A stretch of DNA of 64,000 bases from Metallyticus violacea (taxonomy: Eukaryota; Arthropoda; Insecta; Mantodea; Metallyticidae). The stretch spans positions 9,352,001 to 9,416,000 of the forward strand of contig CM060841.1 of the NCBI GenBank assembly GCA_030762175.1. Direction: 5' to 3'. Below, one piece after another: positions 44,891-57,698 of the stretch. The number at the start of each line of letters is the position of its first letter. Position 1 is the first letter of the stretch. The notes under the pieces were generated by a model. That model was not told where the DNA came from and ran no database searches. It saw only the letters and a program-made list of their open reading frames with translations. A program made the position numbers and the translations under genes.

Positions 44891-45330
44891 TTTAAAATTT
44901 GAGTAATTTTACTATAGATATTTCTTTTCAAGTGATTCTTTAGGGTAAAATGGGTAAACCTAGTTCAGTAATTCATTATAGTTCAGTTTTTATATTATTA
45001 GCTTTGAGTTTGTCATGCTAATATCACATAGAAATGCCATAACGTGTTTCATTAATTAATTAAGTGCCAGTAAATGTTCTCTTTTATAGTGTACCAAAAG
45101 CGTTGTGGAAATCTACACAAGAATCGGTTGGTCTCATCGAGCGAACCTCAGTTCAGAGCCGATGCTGATTGACTAGTTCTAAAGAAAAGTATTTGTTTTC
45201 ATGAATAGTGACGTCACTCCGACAAAGTGAGGTCTGTACTGGGACGATGGACTGGTGTTCTCACATTTTTGAACATATTTATCCATCGCACACTCTTTTA
45301 TCATTAAATCAGGCATTTCTACCCATAAAG

Positions 45331-45480
45331 GTAGCCGAGGTCTTTTAAGATACGAACTCCTAAACAGGAGGTTTGGGGTTCGAAGTCCTTCCTAATCGAT
45401 TTTTTTTCAGGGTTTCTGAACAAATACCTGATGGCGTTTAAAAATCCTATGAATATCACGAGGTAACACACCCTAAGACC
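45331..45480 (+). mobile_element. SINE-A-like head with a different body
   Basis: ggtagccgaggtcttttaag, aacaggaggtttggggttcg and aagtccttcc match the SINE-A tRNA-like head. The following sequence (tttttttcagggtttctgaa) only loosely fits the SINE-A centre, and no SINE-A tail is seen. Either a decayed SINE-A or a sister family. Confidence 0.55.
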
Positions 45481-47235
45481 TCTTTAATTTAGTGACAACT
45501 TGTTGATCCATTACAGCTCCGCCATTTTGTATATGCTGCATTTCGGATTAAACACACCACGTCATATATTGAACACTGACAAAGTCTTTTCTTTCTCTGA
45601 ATATCATCCATGCACGGGAGTTTGAAATTATTGGAATCCCTGTGAATTTGGTAATTTTTTTTCTGTAACGACATCGTATATTTTAAAACAATTTTTGGCA
45701 ACAAAATGATCTCTACGTATCCGAAACGCCTAATTTCCATGATTTTATTGCCTGTTATTGTTAAATCCTGATTTGGTTTATTTATTTTTTTTCCCTCTTA
45801 TTGTTCCATTTATTTGTTTGAACACATTTAAAGTTATATATTATCATTACTACTGTTATTCTATGTAATAAATGGTTAAAATATTTTATTATTTATAAAT
45901 ACTTTTGTTCACTTTATATTTTTACTTTTATATGTTCTATATTTTAAACCACTTCTTCAAATATAAAGCTTAAATTGAGAACTACCTTAATCTTTGCTCA
46001 ACATGTGAAAATAGAATTTCACATTAAAGATTGGAAATAAATTAAAACTCTGCCGTTTCAGCATTGGGACGGCTACCCTAACGCAGCTATATACGCTGTA
46101 ATGAACACACAAGGGTACGTTATGACTATTATTCTTTGTCCATTGATTTCATAAAACTGCACAGAGGAATGGGTCCATGGCGCTCCCTGGCGGTAATTTG
46201 ATATGGTCAATAGGTTACAATAATCACATGAAGAACCCGCTCGTCCATCACGCCGAGCCGCTCGATGGACTATTTAACAGAAATCAAATGAGCAGTTCAC
46301 CGCCATTTCCACCACGAGAGGTAATGACAAACATTGATTTTATGTCGTAGAAAGACATTGCTGCCATCTACTCAAAACCGCTCGGCCGAAATCTATGTTT
46401 CGCCAATCATTTCAAGTGAAGTGGCGATCCATGTAGGTATAATGTTATTTGATTTCTGGCGTATTAAACGGCTGCAGCATTTATCCTTGACCCATAATGG
46501 GAGACCGGTCGGGTGTACAAGCAAAGGGCGGGTCGGTCACTCCTTAGTTCTTTGCTGTAATGCCAAAGGACTTGCCCTGCTGGTGCTAGACAATGAATCA
46601 CCCTTTTATCTGTGTTCTAAATCCCATATGCTGCGGTTATTCCACGACCATAGATTTATTTAGCCTGTTGAACCGCAGGCTAGTGGGAGTGCTTTGAGGT
46701 TTAAAACCTGTTAGAACGTTTCTGTGCCTCCATCAATTCAGATCGACATATAGTGAAAATGTACAGAGGATTTTATCATAAATAAAATTAATTGCTTTAT
46801 GGTGGTATTCCAATTTTTTTAAAATTCAGGTTAAAAGTCCAATGGTACAGTCAAACCAGATTGTCGATAACTCTGTTCCACTTGAGTTAGCATTGGAGAA
46901 AAATGATAGACTGGTTTCATCTGTATGGTAGATTTCAAGCGGAGTATTCTAAACCAATCAAATTAGACATACTTGTTATATTCAAAAGTACTAATATGAA
47001 GAAGAAAATTTATTTAAGTCAAGATTTACCAAGACTCTGCCAATTAAATAATCGTCAGTCTTAGTGAATTTCCATATTTCGTGCTGCCACTGATTCATTT
47101 GAAAGATTTTATTCAATTACGAATGGTGAAAAAGAATAGAATTGAATTTACACGGCGGACCAGCCGAAATGTTCACAGAGAAAAGGAGATAGAAACAAGC
47201 AACGATTAGGTCAACAGCCTGTCACGCTCAGAATA
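45481..47235. other. No recognised gene; GC-richer ORF region 46160-46730
   Basis: An open frame of 109 codons (46334-46663) lies in a patch with clearly higher GC. Its peptide has no domain I know. Upstream, 46178-46193 (tggcgctccctggcgg) resembles a CTCF-type motif on the minus strand. Could be unique host sequence such as an exon or regulatory element; not provable here. Confidence 0.4.
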
Positions 47236-47955
47236 CCGAGGGTACCAAAAAATGTGTACCTACACACTTTCACAGTAGATATCTATTTAATATATTTCAA
47301 AGTTGAACCGAAACAACATAATGTGTAGTATGATGTTCTGTAAACAGACGTAACTCACATTATGCTATGATACCGTTGCTACGTGACAGATAAACCAACA
47401 GTGAAAAAATAAAGCCATTATTTTTTGAAGGAACAGTAACTGGCCCAGTGTAACTGAACATGATACGCACATCCGTCTTATTCGCCGCCATTCATACAAT
47501 CTATGGAAATGAGATATTTGACTTCCAACAGGATGGTGCACCACCACATTACCTATGTAAGTGCGTACCTTGATGACAATCTTCCAAGGAAATGGATAGA
47601 ACGAAGAGGTCCGATTGAGTTTCCACCGCGTTCTCCGGATCTAACTCCGTTGACTTTTAACTATGGGGAACTCTTAAGGGTAGAAAATCAGCTACAATGG
47701 CAGCACTTCGGGAATAAATTGAAACGGCATGTGCTGCAATCGCTGAGGACACTTTCGCAAACGTTGCTCAATCAGTAGTTCAACGTATTCAGAAGTGTAT
47801 CGACGCCGATGGTGGACATTTTGAGCAACTGTTGTAGCTGTAAAAGTCTAAGATGATTAGTGCTCATCATTTTCTGTTTGTGTGAATTCAGTTTTGTTAT
47901 ATTAACACGGTTCTTTCTTTGCTTGAAGTGTGTATGCATTTTTTGGCCCCCTCTG
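47236..47955 (+). mobile_element. DD41D mariner, deletion derivative
   Basis: Left terminus after TA (47234-47235) is CCGAGGGTACCAAAA. The right terminus ends ggccccctctg at 47955 followed by CA, a decayed TA. It keeps FFEGTVTGPV, the [10 protein letters not shown] block (second Asp, 47531), RGPIEFPPRSPDLTPL, and the C-terminus in shifted frames (VAQSVVQRIQKCIDAD, GHFEQLL). The helix-turn-helix and first-Asp regions are deleted, as in the 17.6-kb copy but with a different left junction. Confidence 0.92.
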
Positions 47956-48329
47956 CAAATAAGCTAAATAATTGGACATAATTAACATGTGTTCGTTCAA
48001 GCATACCTCACGATGAAAAATGTTTGTGACACTTTTAACGGAAGGCATTTATATAAATTTATATAAAAAAGGCTTAATGTTATAACGTTGGTGATTAATA
48101 GTTTAATAGGCATGGACCATTGTTTTGACTTCAGAAATAAATATGAGAGTGATTATACAGAAGGGCTTCGCAAAAGGCACACAGGTCAAACCTTCAAAAT
48201 TGCATTTCATGAATGATAATATAATTTGAATCACACCCTTGGAATTGAAGACTTCAAATTTTTCTGCTTATTAACCTGATTGAGGTTTGCTATGGTTTTC
48301 ATCTCTCTATTTTTAAAAAGGGCAAATGC

Positions 48330-49410
48330 AGGATTAGTATTTCTCTGTCACGGATTCAACTTCATTCCATCTGTCTGCGTGAGTCTGCGTCTTCTGTGTC
48401 TTCTATGGACAATTTGTTCCTCCATATAGCACAGCTCGAAGATTTTTTAAAACGCTTAATGAGAGAAGGCAATCTATTTCAAAGGAAGATGAACCCCATG
48501 GCACTGTTTTTGCTCTAACGGTTAAAAAAGGAGCATCCCTTCTGTGATTGTAAGACAGGATCTTATACACATTAAGAACACTTTCATAAGTTCAAAACAT
48601 TTCACTGGATGGCAGGTAACTGAAAAGTAGCACATGAGACGTGCACGGTGGGCTCCAAGCCTGCAGGTTTGCATGCACTTGAAGACGATGTCATAGAAGT
48701 ATGCAGAGTTTCTTTTGCTGATGACATTGGGCTACAGAATTGTAATCCTGAGAGCAAACAGCAAAAGTCTGTGTGAAAATCTCCATCTTCACCAACACTA
48801 AAGAATCAACAAGTGATTGATTCCGCTGAAAAAGATATAGTCATTCGATATCAGCACGTCATACCTCACACACAACTGTAACTGAGCAGTTCTACAAACC
48901 TGTCCTGAAAATCTCCAAGGTCATATCAACGCTAAATATTATATTTCTGTATAACAAACTGGATCCTGCACCACGATAACGCACGGCTGCACATCGCAAA
49001 TGTTGTTGAATGTCTCATAAATACAATGTGAAGTGTGTCCTGCTCTTTTTCTATGCCACGTGTACATTTTTCTTTTCCCCAAATCGAAGAAACAACTTCT
49101 GGGAGGCATTTTCCATCATCAGAAGCTGTGACGAAGACTATGGAGGCGATTTTGAAGGACCTGTCTAAAATTGTTTCCAGCGTGTCTTTGAAGACCGACA
49201 GAAACGGTGAGACAGGTGCATTTCATCCAATGGAGGCTACTTTGATAAAGATCATCAACAGGTTGAGGAGGAGTACGGGTATGTTATCAGAAAACCAATA
49301 TTACTCATTATTGAGTAGAATATGTTAATGTTATAGGATAACAATGTCGCCAGTTTGTGAGGGACGGCTGAGCGAATTAACCAGAAAGAAATACTTTTTT
49401 AGTTTATTAT
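48330..49410 (+). mobile_element. Mariner-like transposon, ruined
   Basis: Pieces in order across three frames: SFADDIGLQNCNPESKQQ (48705-48760, in the place of the first-Asp block), TVTEQFYKPVL (48880), LHHDNARLHIANVVECL (48967-49018, second Asp), CHVYIFLFPK, GRHFPSSEAVTKTMEAI, NCFQRVFEDRQ, RCISSNGGYFDKDHQQVEEEYG (to 49280). The FEGD/FDKD-type C-terminus separates it from the other mariners here. Termini not found. Confidence 0.72.
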
Positions 49411-52171
49411 TTTTGCTGGGTCAGAAATTTTCAAGTTTTGTTCTGCTGAAGTGCTTTTAATTCAATATACAGTTTTATTTCGGGCCAATTTCACTAATTA
49501 CCCGTATAAGTGGCAACATGTTTCATCTATCTGGAAGCCCTCCAGCACCGTTACTCTCTTCTCATATCGTATTTTTTCTTTCGTTTATAGCTTACTTTCC
49601 CACTTTCTTTTGTCTCCTCTTTTATTCTCTTTATTTATTTTCTGTTTTCCTGTGTTGATGATATTTTATTTATTTTAAGTAAAGGGCAGTTCTTTTCTAC
49701 AACTTTGTTTACATTTATAGGTGAACAGTTATAATACTTATGTATATTTGCTGCCAATTTGACCACATAATGCAGATACTTATCTTATCTTTGCTTACTT
49801 CTTGGGGTAACAGTTTTTTTTTCTCCTCGTTTGTTCATACACTATGCATTGCTAAAATGAAATATTTAAAAATACTTCAAATTATTCTCATTCTTTTATT
49901 ATAGTGTTAATTCATCACCATCGTCATTAATATTGCCTTTAAGCCTGTTCCGTCTCCACAACTATCAAGTAGAAATTGGTCTTTTCCTGGGGTGGCTCAA
50001 CGCCCTTGTTCCTTCAGGTTTGTATTGATACAGCGGTTTAGATATTCTATTTCATTGTATCATTGCAGGTATAGCTTCTTTTACACTCCATTTAAACTTG
50101 CTCAATTTCTGGGCTCTTTGGTTCTGTTTTGTAACATAGTATTTGAACCGAAACAAGCCCATCTTATAGTTTTTCAGATTTTTCACCTGTTAAATGAAAA
50201 GGGTATGCTTCCTCACCATCTATCAAGGCTCCGCCCCGTCAATCAGGAATATTTTTAATGCGTACAAAGATAATCTGCTCCTGCAGGCCGCTTGCTGTTG
50301 CTGTAAGCAGCCTTCCAATTCTTAACATTTCATTTATACTAGAGACAAAAGTTAATGGCGCACGAAAACGTCAATTCCTGCCCATTGTGCTGTTGTCAAA
50401 CTAAGCGAGTGTATGCAGACGGAACTAACATATCAAACCAAGCCTCAATAACCAGTTCTCCAATTCACAGATCAATTTTCCTATTCTGCTTTTCATACAT
50501 GTTTTTATCCTTAGTCCTCATAGATGCGGTACCTCCATCTTTCCCCACTAGCACACTCAGAGATAGAGAGATGGCGGCCATAGTTCTATTTAAGGCTCGC
50601 ACCCCTCCAGGCCTAAATCTTTCCTTCTAACTTTCCCATCACTGAAAACCAATTGTTTTAACTTCGCCTACGCCCGCCGTAGTGTTCATTGTCTGAATGA
50701 GATTGCAGAAACGAGATAATGTTGCATTCCTGAGCGAATTCTGAAGCACACTTTCCTCACGCGCATCATATCAAGTGACATATATAAGCCGCTGGAGAGC
50801 TTTAGCTCCAGGAAAAAAGACCATCAAGACTTGTCCCTTATTATATTGTGCAGTTTATTACAAAAAATAGGCAGCTGCGGTTTTACCAAACACACTCCAG
50901 GCTAAATGGGATGTAGCACTCCCAGAGCCGTAAACTAACAAAGAGACGGCAGTTATTCCCCTGCTTGACTCCTTGTCCCGTCATTTTCCTTTTCTTTACT
51001 TTTATGTACTCTTCTCTTATCGCTCTATTACTGATAGCGACAAAGTATCTCCATTTGGTTCTTGCTCAATTCCCTTTCTCTGCTGCAGTTCAGAAATACC
51101 AGCACTTATGAAGTAAGACCCAGGGACAGTTTTACGTCTACTGTTAAAGTTTAAGATTACTGTAATTTGCATCGAAATATCAGACATGCATTTCTACTTG
51201 ACTTTTGTGAAAAATAAATTACACTAACCATCTAATGAAAAATATTTTTAAAAAAATTATCAAAAAATGTCTTTATCTGGAATAATTGAAATTTCAAGTT
51301 GCGGTCAGAAAATAAATAACAAATAACTGTAATCTTCATTAGATCCATTTCCAGTTCTATATTTCAAATTCTAGCTCTTATTGTTAAACTTTTCAGAAGT
51401 TACAATAATGAAACTAAAAAAATAAGATATAAAAATGAGTATCCCGCGCTTTCTTCACCGTGAAGTTTAAAATTATAGGCCCAAAATATGTGCATGTTCA
51501 AGCATAATATTCAACAAAACAAGCACTGAAATTATGAAATTGGAAGTAAATTCCAGAAAAAATTGCTTAATTATAACAAAGTTCAATGTAGAGAAAATTC
51601 TATTTCCAGCTTCTCTTCCTTAACCGTGCTGGCCTTTGCCTGAAAGAGGACGGCCGAGAATTCACTCTTCTTACGCACTGAAAATCTACTCAGAAACACA
51701 TTAAAATCTTCTAGCAGCTGTAGTTTCTCATATTTGCTAGGGAAAAAATCACATAGTTCATTCATTTGCACTAACAAAGAAACTCCTCTGGTTCGAACAA
51801 GCAAAATTTAATTATAGGTCATTTACTTACCATTAAATTAAATTTCCATGTTATTTTTATAGTAAAATGCCCAGTTGCTTACTAAAGAACTCCATTTCGA
51901 ATAAACAAAACCCCATCAAAATGTAATCATATGCTTACCCCTGAACTTAACGACGATATTCATTTTTCTGTGCTTCACTGCAGTTGACCAGCACGATCCC
52001 TAAAAAAAAAAACAAGTGCCACTCGAAAGGGTGCGATGCAAGCACCTGCACAATATCGACTGGCGTGGCAGAAGACGAACAAAGAGTAACCTCACAGAGC
52101 TCTCTACTGCACATATCTGGGTTAAAAAAACTAATATCAATATTGAACTAAAAAGTAAAGTAAACCATCTA
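49411..52171. other. No recognised gene; several less AT-rich patches
   Basis: ORFs of 73-91 codons (50355-50630 plus; 51583-51804 minus) have no recognisable domain. A TATATAAG string (50780) with a hairpin CTGGAG...CTCCAG just downstream is promoter-like in appearance only. Confidence 0.4.
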
Positions 52172-52953
52172 CAGAAGGTGTCAAAAAATGTACACACTTC
52201 AAGCAAAGAGAAAAATGTGTTAACATAACAAAACTGAATTCACACAAACAGAAAATGATGAGCACTAATCATCTTAGACTTTTACAGTAACAACAGTTAC
52301 TCAAAATGCCCACCACCATCGGCGTCGATACACTTCTGAGTATGTTGAACTACTGATTGAGCAACGTTTGCGAAAGTGTCCTCAGCGATTGCAGCACATG
52401 CCGTTTCAATTTCTTCCCGAAGTGCTGTCAGTGTAGCTGGTTTTCTACGGTATACAACATCCTTAAGAGTTCCCCTTAGGTAGAAGTTCAACGGAGTTAG
52501 ATCCGGAGAACGCGGTGGAAACTCAATCGGACCTCTTCGTCCTATCCAGTGCCTAGGATAGTGCCTTGGATCCAGTGCGCGGGGCTTGCTGCTGTGCGAG
52601 GTCTCCCAGATCTGTCCTAGTGAACATCGCATACGGTACCATGAGTCGCAAATTTGTCTCGAATGTGTGCAATTGTTACTCGCGTTGTCGGTTCTGTTCC
52701 GTACATACATCTCCATTGTCTTTGAACTTCAACAACATTCTCGGTTTTCCAGTATCACTTGAAAACTGTTTCCCGCTGTTCAAACGATAATCTTGGCTGC
52801 ATTTTGTTGTATCAACGCTAGCATAACGTAATGTGAGTCACATCTGTTTATAGAACATCATACTACACATTACTCATGTTTTTCGGTCCAACTTTGAAAT
52901 ATATTAAACAAATATCTAATGTGAAAGTGTGTTTGCATTTTTTGGCACCTCGG
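52172..52953 (-). mobile_element. DD41D mariner, deletion derivative keeping both ends of the transposase
   Basis: TA-flanked (52170-52171, 52954-52955) with the family termini (ttggcacctcgg right, acagaaggtgtcaaaaaatg left). On minus it keeps VQRQWRCMYGTEPTTRVT, HGTVCDV, a GRPRTAASPA hook, then jumps to RHWIGRRGPIEFPPRSPDLT, with the third Asp changed to Asn (PLNFYL), and to the C-terminus ending in GGHFE. A 139-codon frame crosses the junction. First- and second-Asp regions are missing, as in the 20.2-kb copy. Confidence 0.93.
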
Positions 52954-54445
52954 TATAACTGAATATTTGTGCTGTTTTGTTTGTTCGAGCCCTAGAATTT
53001 TCCTTGTAAGTCAATATGTATCCAGTCCTACAAATGAAATGTTTTAAAATATATAATTTTTGAAACCAACTTGCATTATAAGCTGCTTATCTAAATATTT
53101 AATTCCCGCAGTAAATAAAATATATATATTCTATTTAAAACATCAATTATAGTACGGTATCTTGCTCAATAATAACAGTTAAGTAAGCACTATGCCAATA
53201 CTGTAAAAGTTTTGTTTACATACTATGAGAAGAAACATTCTATATATACTGTGCGAATTTGTGATCGGTCCGAGATTTACAACCAAGGTTTTTATTTTAA
53301 TGTATTACTTATATTATAAACAATATTAATGTAATCCGTGTTTTTATATACTAGTAGCACCGTTCTTCATTATCCCAATTCTTGCTTTTTTTCTGCGCAC
53401 ATTCTCAGAAAATGTAATATAATTGTTATATTCAAATATTAATTTATTGATTCTTGAAAGATGAGCGATCTGCACGATTAACATGTCTGATTTAAAAGCA
53501 CCGAATATTTCCGTCTGAGTTGCACTTCCAGCTTAACTGTACTAGTTCAGAAGGACTTTCAATCAACTGTCTGGTAGAACTGGCTGATGAAATCTGTTCC
53601 CTTAACTGACACACTGTTGTTGGTTGTGCAACGAAACTAATCAAATTTGTATTCACTTGGCGCTTCCTATGCGGTATCGTTTTCATTACGAGCAGTGTTA
53701 CAATGTAGTAGATACTAGAGATGGCAACAAGCATTGTTAGTGAGAACATCTAACCTAACCTACCTACTACGCTGGAGAGTTACAACCTCCACAGGCTTAT
53801 ATTAGTTTTCAATATGTTACCGACCGGTTCGATAACATTATCTGGCCCAATGACTCATCTAATGGCGAACTCTGCTTTCAAACTATCGGATTTCCACACA
53901 AAGCGATGTGTATAGACCATGCGCAAGAGATTCCAACAGCTCACTTATCTCTCTCCCAGAGATTGTACACAGTGTTCCCGGTCGTGATGTCTGAAGTGGA
54001 ATAGATAATATCATTGTGTGAGAGCATATTCACGTCCTTGTTGCTGAAAACAATATTAATATACTTGCATTCAGTGTAGTGTAAAGGTCAGCTTTCCCTG
54101 TTGTAAGGTAGCAGACATATTGCAGAAAAACATCTATGTTAATTATTTAAGTGCTGTCTGCTCTGTGCTCAGTGCATTCGGTAATGTCCATAATCAATTA
54201 AAAAAAATGATACCAGAACAAAATTCTTGAAATACTCTTCAAAAAACGCCCAACTCTAGAAGTTTGTTATTCTAAAATCATAAAGTAATTCGTAATATAT
54301 GTTCATTTTTATTATTTAAAAAAGAATTTGGTTATTATTATGTCCTGGAAATACATGACAGCCGTCATCTATTAATTTAAATCATTCAAAAGCAAGTCAA
54401 CAAATATCGACAAAAATAACCTCAAAACTAATGTACATCATTATA
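52954..54445. other. No recognised gene
   Basis: An 85-codon minus-strand ORF (53492-53749) starts with a hydrophobic stretch but matches nothing I know. ctaacctaacctacc occurs at 53750-53764. Confidence 0.4.
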
Positions 54446-54520
54446 ATGAATGAATGGTGTTTAACACCCGTTTTTACTACCGATGCACACCGGCGGTGGA
54501 CAATGATGATGAGATATAAG
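54446..54520 (-). mobile_element. SINE-A tail fragment
   Basis: gaatgaatggtgtttaacac, ccgtttttactaccg and cggcggtggacaatgatgat match only the last 70 or so bases of SINE-A (minus strand). The head and centre are absent, as expected from 5' truncation during reverse transcription. Confidence 0.8.
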
Positions 54521-55407
54521 TATATCAGTAAATGATTATTTGCAGCGGTTTCTATGAAAGGAACGAGGTGTCGATTAAATTATATGTGTGTAGAGTGGAG
54601 GGAAGGATTTGGAAAAAGGAAATTAATTTGACTGTTGTATGTAATCTCTGGGGTAAATAATAATTTCTTCCTCTCCGATGACTGGTTTCCTCCGACTTAT
54701 ATTTTGCCACGACTGTTGAGACTCTGCTGCTGGATATTTTTATTATCCTGTGACCATAGGGGAGGGAGTATATGTAGATTAAAATTTTTCGTTATGGAAG
54801 ATGACAGAATTTATTGTTCATAAACTATTGCACTATTGCACTCTACTAATTAATCTCATTCACTTAATACTCTTCCAAAACTAGCTACTGCTCTCCACTA
54901 ATTAAAATGTGAAAGCTCTTCCACTGATATTGACCCGCTGAATACTCTTGCAAAAACTGTCTGTGGGTCACAAAATTGCACACTAAAACATGGTCTACGT
55001 GACTTTTTACATGTAGATATCAACTCAAGTGGCTAGCTTCTTCCCTTGAAGAGGTTATCGGCCTGTCATTTCATCCCTGTAATTGCCTCCATATGCTTTT
55101 ATTGTGCCTACCCTGCTTGACAATTCTCTAACAGAATACCAACAAACATGTTGCTCAAAGATTCTTTACTAATATTGTTACAACAGGCAAAAGAAATTCC
55201 CAGGTCAGATTTTATGGCTAGGGTGGAATTTTGCGCTTGGTACGAGAAAATAGCATTTCACACACAATAACTCAACAGTTTTACAAGAAAATGACATTGT
55301 ACTATAGCGAAGCTATAGTGGATATAACGAAGTTACATAAAATTACATGCTACAATTATTCTAATTAAATATGGGGGTGGCAGCTCATAAATACTGCCTC
55401 ATATTTT
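54521..55407. other. No recognised gene
   Basis: Nothing identified. Confidence 0.45.
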
Positions 55408-55579
55408 AAGGTAGGAAACGTTCCAGGTCTAAGTTTAGGGTACCTCCCCGGCATTTGCCATTTATGAGGACTGAGGAAGGCCTAGAAAGCTCAGTCAGGG
55501 AGGACGGTCCTGGCGGGATTCGAACCCCAGACTTCCCACTCACGAGTTCGCGCCTTAACGACCTCGGCCACCCGTACGG
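55408..55579 (-). mobile_element. SINE-A, tail missing
   Basis: Centre (ccaggtctaagtttagggta, catttgccatttatgag) and tRNA-like head with B box (gggattcgaaccccagac) are intact on minus. The tail block with acgggcgttaa is missing. Confidence 0.9.
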
Positions 55580-55877
55580 TAAACACCGTTATGAAACTGT
55601 TGTCTGTTAAATGGACGGTGATGCAGTAGTCAGTGAACTTGTAGCTCTACAATGCTTCAGCGTTTCGGTTACTGAGAAACAGGCATTAAAGACAGATAGT
55701 TAAAACTCCCTAAGATGTAAGGTGTGGAATATTGTGAACACACGCACAATAATGGATGAAAATCTATCAAAAAGCACTCGTGCGCTGTCAGGAATACTTG
55801 TAGCATTAAAAGATGTAATGCGTTGTCACATACAGCCCTCTAAAAATAACTCTGTAAGTCGTTAGGTTTAGGTTAGG

Positions 55878-56154
55878 TTTATTTTATTTTATTTAAGGAA
55901 GCTCTTTAACATCTTTGGTCATTAGCGTTCCATTCAATTCAGGACGTGAAATGACCGATAAATTTTCTCAGAGCCTCTTCTTTTAGGCGTGAGGTTCTTT
56001 TATATACAATAACTCTACGACATAAGATTTATTTCCTTCCGAAGAAACCAGTTATGAGTTTTATTTCCTAAAGCTCCATCGGCCCTGGCCGAGTTTGAAC
56101 CGCAAACTTGGGGCTACGAGGCAAGTGCGGTTATCAATAGACTGTCAGGACCGA
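55878..56154 (-). mobile_element. SINE-B, divergent full-length copy
   Basis: End block (taaggaagctctttaacatc), body (tcaggacgtgaaatgac, ttccttccgaagaaacc), head (ccgagtttgaaccgcaaac) and acceptor end (agactgtcaggaccga, ending 56154). It abuts gttaggtttaggttaggttt at 55861-55880. Confidence 0.9.
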
Positions 56155-57400
56155 CTCTACCTCGAGTACAGTAGACATCTGTCGCCAGTTTATTGTTTGT
56201 CGTTTGGATGGTAGATTTAATCAAGATAAATGTTATGTATGATGAAAAATGAATATGTTACCGCCACCTTGATTCCTCAAAACACTTGTTAAGTCCCTAT
56301 TAACTTGCTAGTACTGTTGCTGAATGAAGTTTTAGGACGTAAAGGGCCTAGGAAGTTGTGAATGCGCAATTTACTTTGAATTCATTGAAAGTGCGCAAGC
56401 TGTTAGTTTTTAACTTTATTCTTAGCAATTAGAAATAGTTTATTCAATTTGACTCAGAAATATTCGTCATTAAAATCCAAAAACTACATGTAACCTACGT
56501 TCCATACAGCAGTGGCTTCAATTTAGGATTACAATCTATTTCGATCTATAACCTGTTTCTTTCGTGGAAAAAAAAATCATTTGATATTAATATCCACAAA
56601 TTTCTCGCAGGCAAGGAATCATATCTGGATGGAAGGTAGTTTAAGACCATAGAATATAATGATTTTATTGCTAAGATTACTCGAAAAAGTTTCATTAATT
56701 TTTTTAAAAAAGAAAATGTTTATTGTTTTATGAGAGATAATTTGCATTACGTAACACCCCGTATTATATTGTTAAATGTGACATTTCAAAATAAATTATT
56801 AACAGCATATTTAAATTTGATTTGTTTACAAAATGGTTAGTAGTTAACATGCTATTTAGATGCCCTACTTGTAGAATAACAGCAAGTACTCTTCTCTTGG
56901 TTTATTGCACATTTGATTCTGACCTATGGTGCTAAATGCCACAAGTTTTTAATTCGTTCATCAGCTATCCAGGTTTTCAAGTGGCTGTCTATGAGCACCG
57001 TAAACAAACAGCTCTAAATATTTGTAAAATAAATTTAATCCTGAAATATGACAACAGTGGGCTGTTCAAATCAAGTTTATAATATATTAAAATTGAATGA
57101 TTACTTCAGTTCCTATCTCATAATCAAATGTCCATTATTCATAGTTTTGTAATTTCATTCCCCTAATGATTTTAAACTTTATTTACTAAACAAAATGATG
57201 GAAGCTGCAGGTGCATTTTTGGACTGGTACCAGAGAAAAGGAGGTTAACTTTTTTCTATATCGTGGTTGGTGATGAAATATGCTTTTGTACGTCAATGTT
57301 AAATCAAACAACATAAAGTAGCGCCATTCAAATTTACAAATAACTGAATAAATCAGGATGCGTTAACAGGAAGATTATGGACATAGTTTTCTGGGACTCA
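56155..57400. other. No recognised gene
   Basis: AT-rich, nothing identified. Confidence 0.45.
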
Positions 57401-57412
57401 AGCTCTTCAAAC

Positions 57413-57686
57413 CACCACGGGTGGCCGAGGTCGTTTAGGCGCGGACTCATGAGCGGGAGGTCTGGGGTTCGAATCCCGCCAGGACCGTCCTCTCTGGCTG
57501 AGGTTTTTCCAAGTTTTCCTCAGTCCTCATAACTGGCTAATGGCGGGGAGGTATCCTAAACTTAGGCCTGGAACGTTTCCTTCCTTAAAAAAAATATCCC
57601 TTCCCAATGTATCATTAGTGTTCACCGCCTGTGGTAGTAAAAACGGGCGTTAACACCATTCAAAAAAAAAAAAAAAAAAAAAAAAA
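57413..57686 (+). mobile_element. SINE-A with long poly-A tail
   Basis: Head (ccacgggtggccgaggtcgt, ggggttcgaatcccgcc), centre (gaggtttttccaagttttcc), tail (gtaaaaacgggcgttaacac) and about 26 A residues. AGCTCTTCAAAC (57401-57412) and AGCTTTCCAAAC (57687-57698) form a 12-bp target duplication with two mismatches. The long pure poly-A suggests a fairly recent insertion. Confidence 0.94.
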
Positions 57687-57698
57687 AGCTTTCCAAAC

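Noticed and set aside
44722..44931. 69-codon leucine-rich ORF
   Set aside because: Caused by the (AAT)n microsatellite read on the minus strand.
51583..51804. 73-codon minus-strand ORF with a protein-like composition
   Set aside because: No domain recognised, no splice context, not repeated in the window.
53492..53749. 85-codon minus-strand ORF with a hydrophobic start
   Set aside because: No family recognised and length is within chance expectation for 64 kb in six frames.
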